Part shown: piece after piece, positions 18,019 to 27,073 of the stretch | Layout: each line of letters starts with the position of its first letter | Position numbering within the stretch: position 1 is the stretch's first letter | NCBI GenBank assembly: GCA_949294195.1 | Contig: CASFGK010000016.1 | Location: forward strand, 62,001-126,000 | Length of the DNA stretch: 64,000 nt | Direction of reading: 5' to 3' | Source: an uncultured Bacteroidales bacterium | GTDB taxonomy: Bacteria > Bacteroidota > Bacteroidia > Bacteroidales > UBA932 | Position numbers and translations under genes: made by a program | The notes under the pieces: generated by a model | What the model saw: the letters and a program-made list of their open reading frames with translations, nothing else | Told to the model about the DNA's origin: nothing | The model's database searches: none

Positions 18019-18594
18019 ATGTCTAAAAAAGTACCAGAGTTAAATTCAAGTTCATCGGCGGATATTGCATTCCTGCTGTTGTCATACTTCCTTATGACAA
18101 CTACCATGAATCAGGATTCAGGTTTGCAGCGCCGACTGCCTCCAATGCCGGCTCCGGATCAGGAGGTACAGGATCAGAAAGTCAACCGCCGAAATATCAT
18201 CATAGTAAGGATAAACGCGCAGGACAGACTTTTTGCTGGTAACGAACCAATGGATGTCAGCAGACTTAAAGACAAGATTAAAGAGTTCCTTCTCAACCCT
18301 AACGATGACCCTAAGCTCCCTGAAAAGGAAATGAAAGACATTGAAGGCTTTGGTCAGTATCCTGTATCAAAAGGAGTGATTTCGCTTCAGAACGACCGAG
18401 GTACCAGCTATCAGGCTTATATCTCAGTTCAGAATGAAATCGTCAAGGCCATCAATGAAATCCGTGAAGATTTCTGCCGTGCCAACTACGGCAAGGCCTA
18501 TGCAAATCTTACGGAAGAGCAGCAGGAAATAGTAAGGGAGGCAGTACCTCAGTTGATTTCTGAGGCAGAGCCTAAGGATGTGTCACAAAAATAA
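18019..18594 (+). CDS. exbD: ExbD/TolR-type protein 1
   Basis: The 191-residue protein has a short cytoplasmic start, one transmembrane helix SSADIAFLLLSYFLMTTTM with the conserved membrane aspartate (Asp16), and a periplasmic domain to the C-terminus. ExbD occupies the pore of the ExbB pentamer, and the aspartate carries protons. A middle insert (KIKEFLLNPNDDPKLPEKEM) makes it longer than E. coli ExbD (141 residues). It is followed by a second, different ExbD. Confidence 0.9.
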   Translation: MSKKVPELNSSSSADIAFLLLSYFLMTTTMNQDSGLQRRLPPMPAPDQEVQDQKVNRRNIIIVRINAQDRLFAGNEPMDVSRLKDKIKEFLLNPNDDPKLPEKEMKDIEGFGQYPVSKGVISLQNDRGTSYQAYISVQNEIVKAINEIREDFCRANYGKAYANLTEEQQEIVREAVPQLISEAEPKDVSQK

Positions 18595-18612
18595 TATAAA
18601 GGAGATACAGTT

Positions 18613-19083
18613 ATGGCAAAATTTGGACGTGGTGGAAAGAAAGAGGTTCCAAGCCTGTCTTCCGGCTCAATGTCAGACATCGTCTTCATGCTGTTGTTCT
18701 TCTTTATGGTGACAACCAACATGAGAGAGACAGAGTCAAAGGTCATGTACAAACTTCCAGAGGCAAGTGAAGTAGCGAAACTGGAAAGGAAAGACCTTGC
18801 TGCATATATCAGCATAGGACCTCCTGCAGCATATCTGCAGCAGCAGTATGGAACTGCTCCACGTATCCAGCTCAACGACTCTTTCAGGACTACCGATGAT
18901 ATCCGTGATTTCATCGCAGCTGAGAGGGAATCAAAGAGCGAGGCGGACCGTCAGTTCATGACAGTATCCATCAAAGCGGACAGCGAAACAAACATGGGTA
19001 TCATTACTGACGTCAAGCAGGAATTACGTAAGTGCTCTGCATTGAAAATCATGTACACAGCACGTAAGGCAGGTAACGAATAG
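18613..19083 (+). CDS. exbD: ExbD/TolR-type protein 2
   Basis: The 156-residue protein has the same layout as its neighbour: a basic N-terminus (FGRGGKKEVP), one transmembrane helix SDIVFMLLFFFMVTTNM with the conserved aspartate, then a periplasmic domain. The two ExbD proteins are clearly different, so they may form a heteromeric pore with ExbB. It is the last gene of the operon; a strong terminator lies 20 bases downstream. Confidence 0.9.
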   Translation: MAKFGRGGKKEVPSLSSGSMSDIVFMLLFFFMVTTNMRETESKVMYKLPEASEVAKLERKDLAAYISIGPPAAYLQQQYGTAPRIQLNDSFRTTDDIRDFIAAERESKSEADRQFMTVSIKADSETNMGIITDVKQELRKCSALKIMYTARKAGNE

Positions 19084-19103
19084 TTCCAGTTTACGTTTAG
19101 AAG

Positions 19104-19138
19104 AAAAGGCTACCAAAATATGGTGGCCTTTTCTTTTG
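19104..19138 (+). terminator. Intrinsic terminator of the exb operon
   Basis: AAAAGGCTACC (19104-19114) pairs with GGTGGCCTTTT (19122-19132) with one G-U pair and a 7-base loop, followed by CTTTTG and more T. Confidence 0.85.
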
Positions 19139-19168
19139 TTTTGAAGCACATCTTTGAAAGAAAAAGAG

Positions 19169-19176
19169 TAAATTTG
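19169..19176 (+). promoter_or_regulatory. -7 element for the alkaline phosphatase gene
   Basis: TAAATTTG matches TAnnTTTG and ends 22 bases before ATG 19199. TTTTG copies lie further upstream at non-ideal spacing, so only the -7 element is convincing. Confidence 0.5.
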
Positions 19177-19198
19177 CCGGGATTTAAATCAAACGGAA

Positions 19199-20449
19199 AT
19201 GAAAAATATCAGACATGCGCTCATTTCATGTGCAAGCGTCATCTTCATCTTCATGACACTCGCACTGACCACTACCGGCTGCTGCAGCAACAACGGTACA
19301 AACACAGAAACAAAAGCGAAATATATCTTCCTGATGATAGGAGACGGAATGGGAGCGTCAAATGTCGCCGCCGCAGAATCATACCTGTCATACAAAGCAG
19401 GAAAGCTCGGAGGAGAACAGCTTACATTCACGAAGTTCCCTGTTCTGGGAATGGCGACGACATACTCGGCGAACTGCAATATCACATGTTCTTCCGCATC
19501 TGGCACGGCAATTTCATGCGGAGTGAAGACCAACAACGGATACCTCGGAATAGATCCTGAAGGAAACAGGCTCGAAAGTTTCGCATACAAGCTGCACAAG
19601 GAAGGCTACAACATAGGAATAATGTCTACCGTACCGGTAAACCACGCTACACCGGCAGCATTCTACGGACACAACATAAGCCGGAACGCATACTACAGCA
19701 TATCCCAGGAAATCCCGCAGAGCGGTTTTGAATTCTTTGCAGGAGAAGGATTCCTTGATTACTATGGACAGGACGGCAAACAAGAGCCGATTACCGGTTA
19801 TCTTGCAGAAAACGGAACGACAGTATGCTTCTCGGCAGAAGAGTTCGAAACTGCAAAGGCATCAGCGAAACAGATCGTTCTATGCCAGCCGAGTACGAAG
19901 GAACAGGATGCGGAAGCATATACAGTGGGAGATGATGACAAGGAAGACTTTACACTCGGTGAAATGCTTGAAAAATGCCTGGACTATATCGGCGAGGACG
20001 AGCCTTTCTTCGTCATGTGTGAAGGAGGGAAAATCGACTGGGACGCCCATGACAACCAGACAATGCCGATGATAGCGGAAATCATCGATTTCAACGGAGC
20101 CATCGATGTCGCATACGAATTCTACAAGGCACATCCGGACGAGACTCTCATAGTAGTGACTGCAGACCATGAGACAGGAGGCATCGCTCTCGGCGGCCCT
20201 GGCGGAACATCAAAGAACGGGGATAACATATATTGGGACGTATTTGAAAAAGCAGGTGTGACAGGTGCTGACGGCAAAGTCGATTCGGAAAAGAAAAAGG
20301 AACTCAACAGAGAAGCGAACATAGGATGGACAACTACCGGCCATGCCGGAAGTCCGGTACCGGTATACGCAATAGGAAAGGGTGCTGAAAAATTTGCCGG
20401 AAGGATGGACAACACGGATATCAGCAAATTCATAATGAATACAAAATAG
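19199..20449 (+). CDS. Alkaline phosphatase (PhoA superfamily)
   Basis: The 416-residue exported enzyme removes phosphate from phosphomonoesters. The N-terminus is a signal with a possible lipidation cysteine (TTTGC, Cys28). The metal and catalytic residues can be placed on the E. coli numbering: Asp49 in IGDGMG, nucleophile Ser98, Arg162 (Arg166), DWDAH at 280-284, DHETGG, and the His of TGHAGSPVPV. Three positions differ from E. coli: Asp101 is Cys97, Asp153 is His149 and Lys328 is Trp281. His and Trp at the last two sites are known from other bacterial enzymes such as the Antarctic TAB5 phosphatase. No Pho box can be judged here. Confidence 0.93.
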   Translation: MKNIRHALISCASVIFIFMTLALTTTGCCSNNGTNTETKAKYIFLMIGDGMGASNVAAAESYLSYKAGKLGGEQLTFTKFPVLGMATTYSANCNITCSSASGTAISCGVKTNNGYLGIDPEGNRLESFAYKLHKEGYNIGIMSTVPVNHATPAAFYGHNISRNAYYSISQEIPQSGFEFFAGEGFLDYYGQDGKQEPITGYLAENGTTVCFSAEEFETAKASAKQIVLCQPSTKEQDAEAYTVGDDDKEDFTLGEMLEKCLDYIGEDEPFFVMCEGGKIDWDAHDNQTMPMIAEIIDFNGAIDVAYEFYKAHPDETLIVVTADHETGGIALGGPGGTSKNGDNIYWDVFEKAGVTGADGKVDSEKKKELNREANIGWTTTGHAGSPVPVYAIGKGAEKFAGRMDNTDISKFIMNTK

Positions 20450-20495
20450 TTCAGGACCGGGACAGGACCGGATTTCAAGAAACCAAGAATAAGAG

Positions 20496-21890
20496 ATGGA
20501 AGCAGTAACAAGGACAAAAGTCAAAGACCTGCTCAGGACTGAGCCGGGCACGGAAGTACTTGCTAAAGGATGGGTACGTACAAAACGGGGAAACAAGAAT
20601 GTATCTTTCATAGCGCTGAATGACGGCTCTACAATCAACAATATACAGATCGTAGTGGATGTCGCATCTTTCGATGATGACCTTCTGAAAAAAATCACGA
20701 CCGGAGCCTGCATCGCGGCATACGGTACTCTAGTCGCATCCCAGGGCAGCGGGCAGGCTGTTGAAATCCAGGCAAGGAAACTCGTCCTTTACGGAGAAGC
20801 GGATCCGGACACTTATCCGCTGCAGAAAAAAGGGCACTCGATGGAGTTCCTCAGAAGTATCGCCCACCTCAGGCCGAGGACAAATACGTTCGGAGCAGTC
20901 CTGAGAATCCGTCATGCGATGGCATTTGCCATACACAAGTATTTCAATGACAAAGGATTCGTATATCTCCACACCCCGCTGATTACAGCATCTGACTGTG
21001 AAGGCGCAGGAGAAATGTTCCAGGTCACCACACTGGATATGAACAATGTTCCGAGAAAAGAGGACGGCAGCATAGACTATAGCCAGGATTTTTTCGGAAA
21101 GCAGGCAAGCCTTACTGTCAGCGGACAGCTTGAAGGCGAGCTTGGCGCCATGGCTCTTGGAGAGATATACACATTCGGACCCACATTCAGGGCAGAAAAC
21201 TCAAATACTCCACGTCATCTTGCAGAGTTCTGGATGATAGAGCCTGAAATGGCATTCTACGAAATAGAAGACAACATGGTCCTTGCGGAAGATTTCATCA
21301 AATCGCTTGTACGCTATGCTCTGGAAAACTGCATGGACGACCTGAAATTCCTCAACGACATGTTCGACAAGGAACTGATAGAAAGACTTGAAAGTGTAGT
21401 AAAGACCGAATTTGTACGGCTTACCTATACTGAAGGCATCAGGATTCTCGAGGAATCGGGAGAGAAGTTCGAATTTCCTGTGAGCTGGGGAGTGGATCTG
21501 CAGAGCGAACATGAAAGATATCTGGTGGAGAAACACTTCAAGCGTCCTGTCATCATGACTGATTATCCGAAAGACATCAAGGCTTTCTACATGAAGCAGA
21601 ATGACGACGGAAAGACAGTACGCGGAATGGATGTGCTGTTCCCTAAGATCGGAGAGATTATAGGAGGATCCGAAAGGGAATCCTCGCTTGAAAAACTCGA
21701 GGCCAGAATAGACGAGCTGGGGATGAGCCACAGCACGCTGGAATGGTATCTTGATACACGCCGTTTCGGATCTGCCCCACACAGCGGATTCGGTCTCGGA
21801 TTCGAAAGACTCCTTCTCTTCGTAACCGGAATGAGTAATATCAGGGATGTAATTCCATTCCCGAGGACTCCAAAGAACTGCGAATTCTAA
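20496..21890 (+). CDS. asnS: Asparaginyl-tRNA synthetase
   Basis: The 464-residue class II synthetase charges tRNA-Asn. An OB-fold anticodon-binding domain covers about residues 1-115 ([24 protein letters not shown]). The catalytic domain has motif 2 as [21 protein letters not shown] and motif 3 as [16 protein letters not shown]. It begins 46 bases after the phosphatase stop, with no clear promoter between, and leads into udk and a TonB-like gene. Confidence 0.95.
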   Translation: MEAVTRTKVKDLLRTEPGTEVLAKGWVRTKRGNKNVSFIALNDGSTINNIQIVVDVASFDDDLLKKITTGACIAAYGTLVASQGSGQAVEIQARKLVLYGEADPDTYPLQKKGHSMEFLRSIAHLRPRTNTFGAVLRIRHAMAFAIHKYFNDKGFVYLHTPLITASDCEGAGEMFQVTTLDMNNVPRKEDGSIDYSQDFFGKQASLTVSGQLEGELGAMALGEIYTFGPTFRAENSNTPRHLAEFWMIEPEMAFYEIEDNMVLAEDFIKSLVRYALENCMDDLKFLNDMFDKELIERLESVVKTEFVRLTYTEGIRILEESGEKFEFPVSWGVDLQSEHERYLVEKHFKRPVIMTDYPKDIKAFYMKQNDDGKTVRGMDVLFPKIGEIIGGSERESSLEKLEARIDELGMSHSTLEWYLDTRRFGSAPHSGFGLGFERLLLFVTGMSNIRDVIPFPRTPKNCEF

Positions 21891-21902
21891 ACAATCCGTA
21901 CA

Positions 21903-22514
21903 ATGCTCATAATAGGTATAGCCGGAGGTTCCGGATCAGGAAAGACAACTGTGGTAAAGGCCATCACCGAGAAGCTCAGGGAGCAGGTGGTGGTCATACC
22001 GCAGGATTCATACTACAAGGACTCCAGCCATCTTCCTATGGAGGAAAGGCAGAAAGTCAATTTCGATCATCCTGACTCCATCGATTTCGATCTGCTGAAC
22101 GAGCATCTGCACGAACTCCGCTGCGGGAAAAGCATCGAACAGCCGGTATATTCCTACCTAACCTGCTCGCGCTCCAGAACGGAAACAGTAACTGTCCATC
22201 CTGCCGATGTCATCATCATAGAAGGCATTCTGATTTTCACATGTGCCAGACTCCGTGAGCAGATGGATATAAAAATATTCGTAGATGCCGATGATGACGA
22301 CAGACTGATGCGCGTCATGGCAAGAGACATTATAGAAAGAGGCAAGACAGTGGAATCCGTAATCGAAAGATACACAAAGACGGTCAAGCCCATGTATCTC
22401 CAGTTCATAGAGCCCAGCAAACGATATGCTGACATAATAATTCCTCAGGGAGGCCACAATAAAGTAGCAATCGACATCATAGCTGCAACGATTGAGAAAT
22501 CATTGCTCCAATGA
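21903..22514 (+). CDS. udk: Uridine kinase
   Basis: The 203-residue enzyme phosphorylates uridine and cytidine in pyrimidine salvage. The P-loop is IAGGSGSGKTTV at residues 5-16. IIPQDSYYKD-like and VDADDDDRLMRVMARDIIERGK segments match the family, including the lid arginines. It starts 12 bases after asnS. Its stop overlaps the next start by four bases (ATGA). Confidence 0.93.
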   Translation: MLIIGIAGGSGSGKTTVVKAITEKLREQVVVIPQDSYYKDSSHLPMEERQKVNFDHPDSIDFDLLNEHLHELRCGKSIEQPVYSYLTCSRSRTETVTVHPADVIIIEGILIFTCARLREQMDIKIFVDADDDDRLMRVMARDIIERGKTVESVIERYTKTVKPMYLQFIEPSKRYADIIIPQGGHNKVAIDIIAATIEKSLLQ

Positions 22515-23320
22515 AATCTTCATATAAAAAGGAAAGGCACGACTCTGTCTGGACAAGAATCCGCTGGAAGTTCAAGCACCTCGGCAGCGAAGACAAGGCA
22601 GGACTGTATATGACAGTCATTGCCCATCTTGCCGTGATAATCACCCTGCTCGCAGTACAGGTAGGCACAGCGCTCAGACAGGACAACTCCTTCCTGATGG
22701 ATTTTTCCGGCTATGAGGCGGATGAACTCTCCAAAAAGGAAACTGAACTCAAGGAAAGCATAAGCAGGAAACTGGACAAAATGCTGGGGAATGTTCCGGT
22801 TCCCGAACGCAATGCAGTCAGTGACAACAATATCAGAAATATAGCAGTCGATGCCGGAAGCCATCTGAAAGATGACAGGAATACCGATGTCTCAAAACTC
22901 TATGCCGATGCGGAAAAACTGGACAGGGAACTGAAAGAAGGGCGGGATCATGCCATATATGAAGATGCGCGGGACGAAACAGTTGAAACCGGCAAGGAGA
23001 ATTCTGCAGACAAGCCGGACAGCAGCAGGCAGGAGTATTCCGGACCGTCAGTACTGTCATATACCCTGGACGGACGCAAGGCCAGCCACCTCAAAATCCC
23101 GGCATACCAGTGCTATGGAGGAGGAGAAGTCACGGTAATCATCATCGTGGACCCTTCCGGAAGAGTCCTGAATGCGAAAATAATGGATGAAGTATCCTCT
23201 GAAGACCAGTGCCTGCGGGACTTCGCAATCAGAGCGGCACGTCTTTCCAGATTTTCCGTATCACGCACTGCTCCTCCGCGTCAGGCCGGAGAAATCGTAT
23301 ACAGATTCATAGCACAATAA
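22511..23320 (+). CDS. TonB-like protein with C-terminal energy-transducer domain
   Basis: The 269-residue protein has one transmembrane helix (VIAHLAVIITLLAVQVG, about residues 36-54), a charged, probably coiled middle (residues 70-180) and a C-terminal TonB-like domain (GGGEVTVIIIVDPSGRVLNA). Typical TonB proteins have a Pro-rich spacer, which is absent here, so it may contact another periplasmic partner. It overlaps udk by four bases and is convergent with the ctpA-like gene. Confidence 0.72.
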   Translation: MKSSYKKERHDSVWTRIRWKFKHLGSEDKAGLYMTVIAHLAVIITLLAVQVGTALRQDNSFLMDFSGYEADELSKKETELKESISRKLDKMLGNVPVPERNAVSDNNIRNIAVDAGSHLKDDRNTDVSKLYADAEKLDRELKEGRDHAIYEDARDETVETGKENSADKPDSSRQEYSGPSVLSYTLDGRKASHLKIPAYQCYGGGEVTVIIIVDPSGRVLNAKIMDEVSSEDQCLRDFAIRAARLSRFSVSRTAPPRQAGEIVYRFIAQ

Positions 23321-23345
23321 AAAAGCAGCTCTGTATCAGAGCTGC
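23320..23345 (-). terminator. Intrinsic terminator overlapping the end of the CtpA-type gene
   Basis: GCAGCTCTG (23325-23333) and CAGAGCTGC (23337-23345) form a perfect 9-base stem with a 3-base loop. On the minus strand the stem is followed by TTTTTT. The stop codon 23336-23338 lies in the hairpin itself. Confidence 0.85.
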
Positions 23346-24928
23346 CAAGAAGTTTCAAGGGACGTCTTTACCGTCTCGTCTATATCAAGATAAAATCTGT
23401 AGAAAGCCTCGTCGTCAAGTTTGGAATAACGCCCCACAAGAGCCTTGAGCTGCGGCATCATGTATTCCTCTGTCTCTTCCCACTCTCCCTTCTTCGGAAC
23501 AATACCGTCCGTCTTTTCGGCAAAATCAAGGAATTTCCGGTCAAGATGCAGTCCTTCAAGATAATCCGAAAGGACTCCGAAATCGGATATCTTCGAAAGC
23601 TCAGACTTGTAACGGTCGAAAATATATGATGCGAAACGCATCTGCGTAGCTTTCCTGTTGCACTTTACATAGAAATCAGTCGCCCGCGTAGTGTCCATAG
23701 GGACGAATATGTCAGGGATGATTCCGCCGCCGCCGTACACTGTCCTGCCTTTTACCGTATGATATACCTCACTTGAATCCACCTGTATACTGTCAGCATC
23801 CGTCATCTCGCCATGCCTGTAACGCTCGTAAATATCATAAGCGTACTTCGTGCCGTCTGAATAAGGTTTCTGGATACAGCGGCCGGATGGAGTATAGAAA
23901 CGAGCGACGGTAAGCCTTATGCCGGAACCGTCGGTGAAGTTTATCGGCTCCTGCACAAGTCCTTTCCCGAAAGACCTTCGGCCTATGATGATACCTCTGT
24001 CATTATCCTGAATCGCTCCGGCAAATATCTCGCTGGAAGAAGCGGAAGACTCGTCAATCAGGACTGAAAGACGTATATCCTGCAGTTCCCCCCTGCCGTC
24101 TGCATTGAAATCCTGACGGGAGCGGTGCATCCCCTGCATATAGACAATCTGGGCGTTTTCTGGCAGAAATTCATTGCACAGAAGGAATGCCTGGTCAAAA
24201 TAGCCCCCGGTATTGCCTCTGATATCGAAAACAAGTCTTTTCATGCCCTGTCCAAGCAGTCTTTCACTGGCCCGGGTAAATTCCCTGTAAGTCGTTCTGG
24301 TGAACTTGGACAGACGGATATATCCTGTCGTATCGTCTATCATGAAAGCGGCATCGACACATTTGACGGGAATCTTGCCTCTGGTAATCTCAAACGGGAT
24401 TTCAGATCCTCCCCTGTTCACCACTATCTTCACTTTTGACCCGGACGGTCCCTTCATCTTGCTTACCATGCTGTCCTGAGGGGTCTTCGTCCCTGCAATG
24501 ACATCATCACCGACTCTGATGATCCTGTCTCCCTGCATAAGGCCGGCTTTCTCTGACGGACCGCCAGGAATCACACTCAGGACAATCGCAGTATCATTCG
24601 GGACATTGAACTGGATTCCTATGCCGTCGAAATTGCCTGCAAGTTCAGTTTCAGACTCCTCCAGATCGACCGGAGGAAGATAGACGGAATGCGGGTCAAG
24701 CTCGGACAGAGCGGCAACCACAGCGGCATCCGTCATCTTTTTCATGTCAATAGTATCCACGTAATTGGCCTCTACCTGCTCAAGTATGAGGTTGAGCTTT
24801 CTCCAGCGGTTATAGTCCCCGTCAAATTTCCTGTTTGTATTATAGAATTTTCCCGCTGTGACAGAAAGGAGCACGCCGATTACCACTCCAAGCAGCGCTA
24901 TCAACAATATGTTACTGTTCCTGTTCAT
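23336..24928 (-). CDS. Carboxyl-terminal processing protease, S41A family
   Basis: The 530-residue periplasmic serine protease is anchored by an N-terminal helix (NILLIALLGVVIGVLLSVTAG). A PDZ domain spans about residues 85-180 (GGPSEKAGLMQGDRIIRVGDD). The protease core has the catalytic serine in DESSASSSEIFAGA and the lysine in RRSFGKGLVQEP. The family trims C-terminal tails of exported proteins. About 170 residues follow the core, longer than in short CtpA proteins. It is the last gene of the leftward ridA operon, four bases after the dCMP deaminase. Confidence 0.93.
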   Translation of the reverse strand: MNRNSNILLIALLGVVIGVLLSVTAGKFYNTNRKFDGDYNRWRKLNLILEQVEANYVDTIDMKKMTDAAVVAALSELDPHSVYLPPVDLEESETELAGNFDGIGIQFNVPNDTAIVLSVIPGGPSEKAGLMQGDRIIRVGDDVIAGTKTPQDSMVSKMKGPSGSKVKIVVNRGGSEIPFEITRGKIPVKCVDAAFMIDDTTGYIRLSKFTRTTYREFTRASERLLGQGMKRLVFDIRGNTGGYFDQAFLLCNEFLPENAQIVYMQGMHRSRQDFNADGRGELQDIRLSVLIDESSASSSEIFAGAIQDNDRGIIIGRRSFGKGLVQEPINFTDGSGIRLTVARFYTPSGRCIQKPYSDGTKYAYDIYERYRHGEMTDADSIQVDSSEVYHTVKGRTVYGGGGIIPDIFVPMDTTRATDFYVKCNRKATQMRFASYIFDRYKSELSKISDFGVLSDYLEGLHLDRKFLDFAEKTDGIVPKKGEWEETEEYMMPQLKALVGRYSKLDDEAFYRFYLDIDETVKTSLETSWQL

Positions 24929-24932
24929 GATT

Positions 24933-25337
24933 TCAGTCTACTTTTTCCACCTCTATCCCTGCCCTTCTGAGCAAGTCGACTCCATCTGTAAGCCTGTACT
25001 CGTCCCTGTATACCACTCTCTTTATTCCGGCCTGGATAATCAGCTTGGCACATTCAAGACATGGGGCTGCTGTCACATAAAGGGTGGCGCCAAGACTGCT
25101 GTTGCCTGACTTGGCCACCTTTGTGATTGCGTTGGCCTCCGCATGGAGGACATAAGGCTTCGTGACACCGTTCTCATCCTCGCAGTTGTTCTCGAAACCG
25201 GAAGGAGTGCCGTTGTAGCCGTCAGAAATAATCATCCTGTCTTTCACCAGCAATGCCCCGACCTGACGCCGCTTGCAATAGGAATTCCCTGCCCATATTG
25301 CAGCCATCTGAATATAACTCTGGTCAAATTTTTCCAT
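24933..25337 (-). CDS. dCMP deaminase (ComEB-like cytidine/deoxycytidylate deaminase)
   Basis: The 134-residue zinc enzyme should convert dCMP to dUMP for dTMP synthesis. The active site is visible as HAEANA (His65, Glu67) and PCLEC (Cys93, Cys96), and the substrate segment GYNGTPSGFENNCED is typical of dCMP deaminases. It lies between the acyl-CoA ligase and the protease gene in a tight leftward operon; the pathway has no obvious link to those neighbours. Confidence 0.93.
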   Translation of the reverse strand: MEKFDQSYIQMAAIWAGNSYCKRRQVGALLVKDRMIISDGYNGTPSGFENNCEDENGVTKPYVLHAEANAITKVAKSGNSSLGATLYVTAAPCLECAKLIIQAGIKRVVYRDEYRLTDGVDLLRRAGIEVEKVD

Positions 25338-25362
25338 ATTTTACGCCGATACCCGGTCACTG

Positions 25363-27024
25363 TCAGCCACGCTGGTACAGATAACGTTTTATACTGCGTT
25401 TCGGAGTCCGTTCAAAATCCTCCGGCATTATTTCTATCTTCTTGACTCTTGCATAGTTCGGAAGCTCCTGATTGGCTACGGCCAGGGATTCGTCAAGACT
25501 CTTTTCCAAAGCCTCATGGGAAAGACCGTCAAGCTCTCCCTGATGGAAGTCAGGGTATATAAGAGCCGTCAGCCCGCCATTCTCCTCAATTACGAGCGAA
25601 TCCACCACATATGGCATATTGTTGAGCACACACTCGATCTCTTCAGGGTATATGTTCTGACCTGACGGACCGAGAATCATGCACTTGGATCTGCCGCGCA
25701 GGAACAGGTATCCGTCCTTGTCCATGACACCCATATCTCCGGTCCGGAACCATCCGTCTCTGGTGAAAGCGGCATCTGTCGCTTCCTTGTTCCTGTAATA
25801 TCCCAGAAATACGTTCATACCTTTTACAAGTACTTCTCCAGGTACATTTTCGGGATCTTCAGAATCAATGCGTATTTCCATGTTCGGTGCGACCTTCCCG
25901 CATGAGAACTCCTTGTTGGTCTTCCAGTCATCATAGGAAATGATAGGGGCACACTCTGTCATTCCGTAACCCACTGTATAAGGGAAACCTATCTTCTTGA
26001 AAAAGGCCTCCACTTCCTTGTTGAAGGCAGCTCCTCCGATGATGATTTCCTCGAACTGACCGCCGAAAGCACTGATAAGCTCCGTACGTATCTTTTTCAT
26101 TACCATCTGGTCAAGCACGGGAAGCTTCATCAGGAACTTGATGCCGTTTTTCTCAAGAAGAGGCTTGAGCTTGCTCTTGTATACCTTCTCGATAATGAGA
26201 GGGACAGCAATGACGATATTCGGCTTCACCTCAGACAGAGCCTGCAGGATTATTTTCGGGCTCGGCACTCTTGTAAGGAAATGGACATGGGTCCCGACCG
26301 TCAGCTCGAACAATACTTCGAACATCATTCCGTACATATGTGCGGAAGGAAGCATCGCAACGACATTGGACGTATTGTCAATCATCGGAAGGACCTTCTT
26401 TGCAAAGAATATATTCGAGAAAAGCGCCCTGTACGGTATCATCACACCCTTGGAAAATCCTGACGTGCCGGAAGTGTAGTTGATAAGCGCCAGCTCGTCT
26501 GCGGAATCCTCATAATAATCTATGCTGTCAGGAGTGAAGTTCATCGGATATTTCTTGCCGAAAAGTTCATTGAGGTGCGCACGCACTTCTGTAATCTCTT
26601 TTGTACGGGCGTACAGGAGAGACAGCGTACTGATCTGGACAACAGCCTGAAGATTAGGCATCTCACTTTCGCTGAGCCCTTCCCACACCACATCATCCAC
26701 AAACAGGATCCTGGCTTCCGAATGGTTCACCAGATGATGGATATTGCCCGGCTTGAACTCATGCAGGATAGGCACCGGCACAGCTCCGTAAGTAAGGGCC
26801 GAAATGAAAGAGACTCCCCAGTTGGCCTGGTTTCTTGAGCATATTGCCACCTTGTCTCCTTTTACAAGACCGCACTCCTCATACATGATGTGCATTTTCG
26901 CTATTCTTCTGGCAACATCCCTGTAATGTAGGGTAACGCCCTGATAGTTAGACAGTGCAGGCCTGTCCCAATTTTCCCTGAAACTCTTTTCGTAAAGTTT
27001 ATTTACCGATTGAAATTTTTCCAT
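25363..27024 (-). CDS. AMP-forming ligase, probable long-chain acyl-CoA synthetase
   Basis: The 553-residue enzyme has the adenylate-forming motifs in order: YTSGTSGFSKGVM near residue 180, GYGMTECAPIISY near 330, and FRTGDMGVMDKDGYLFLRGR near 410. PKRSIKRYLY at the end gives the C-terminal lysine region. The family activates carboxylic acids, usually fatty acids, to acyl-CoA or acyl-ACP. The start used is ATG 27024 (MEKFQSVNKLYEKSF); an upstream in-frame start at 27087 would overlap the preceding gene. The exact acid is not known. Confidence 0.85.
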   Translation of the reverse strand: MEKFQSVNKLYEKSFRENWDRPALSNYQGVTLHYRDVARRIAKMHIMYEECGLVKGDKVAICSRNQANWGVSFISALTYGAVPVPILHEFKPGNIHHLVNHSEARILFVDDVVWEGLSESEMPNLQAVVQISTLSLLYARTKEITEVRAHLNELFGKKYPMNFTPDSIDYYEDSADELALINYTSGTSGFSKGVMIPYRALFSNIFFAKKVLPMIDNTSNVVAMLPSAHMYGMMFEVLFELTVGTHVHFLTRVPSPKIILQALSEVKPNIVIAVPLIIEKVYKSKLKPLLEKNGIKFLMKLPVLDQMVMKKIRTELISAFGGQFEEIIIGGAAFNKEVEAFFKKIGFPYTVGYGMTECAPIISYDDWKTNKEFSCGKVAPNMEIRIDSEDPENVPGEVLVKGMNVFLGYYRNKEATDAAFTRDGWFRTGDMGVMDKDGYLFLRGRSKCMILGPSGQNIYPEEIECVLNNMPYVVDSLVIEENGGLTALIYPDFHQGELDGLSHEALEKSLDESLAVANQELPNYARVKKIEIMPEDFERTPKRSIKRYLYQRG

Positions 27025-27073
27025 AAAATAAAGTTTGTCCTGATCAAGAATCCTATTGATACAGTTTGTTTTT

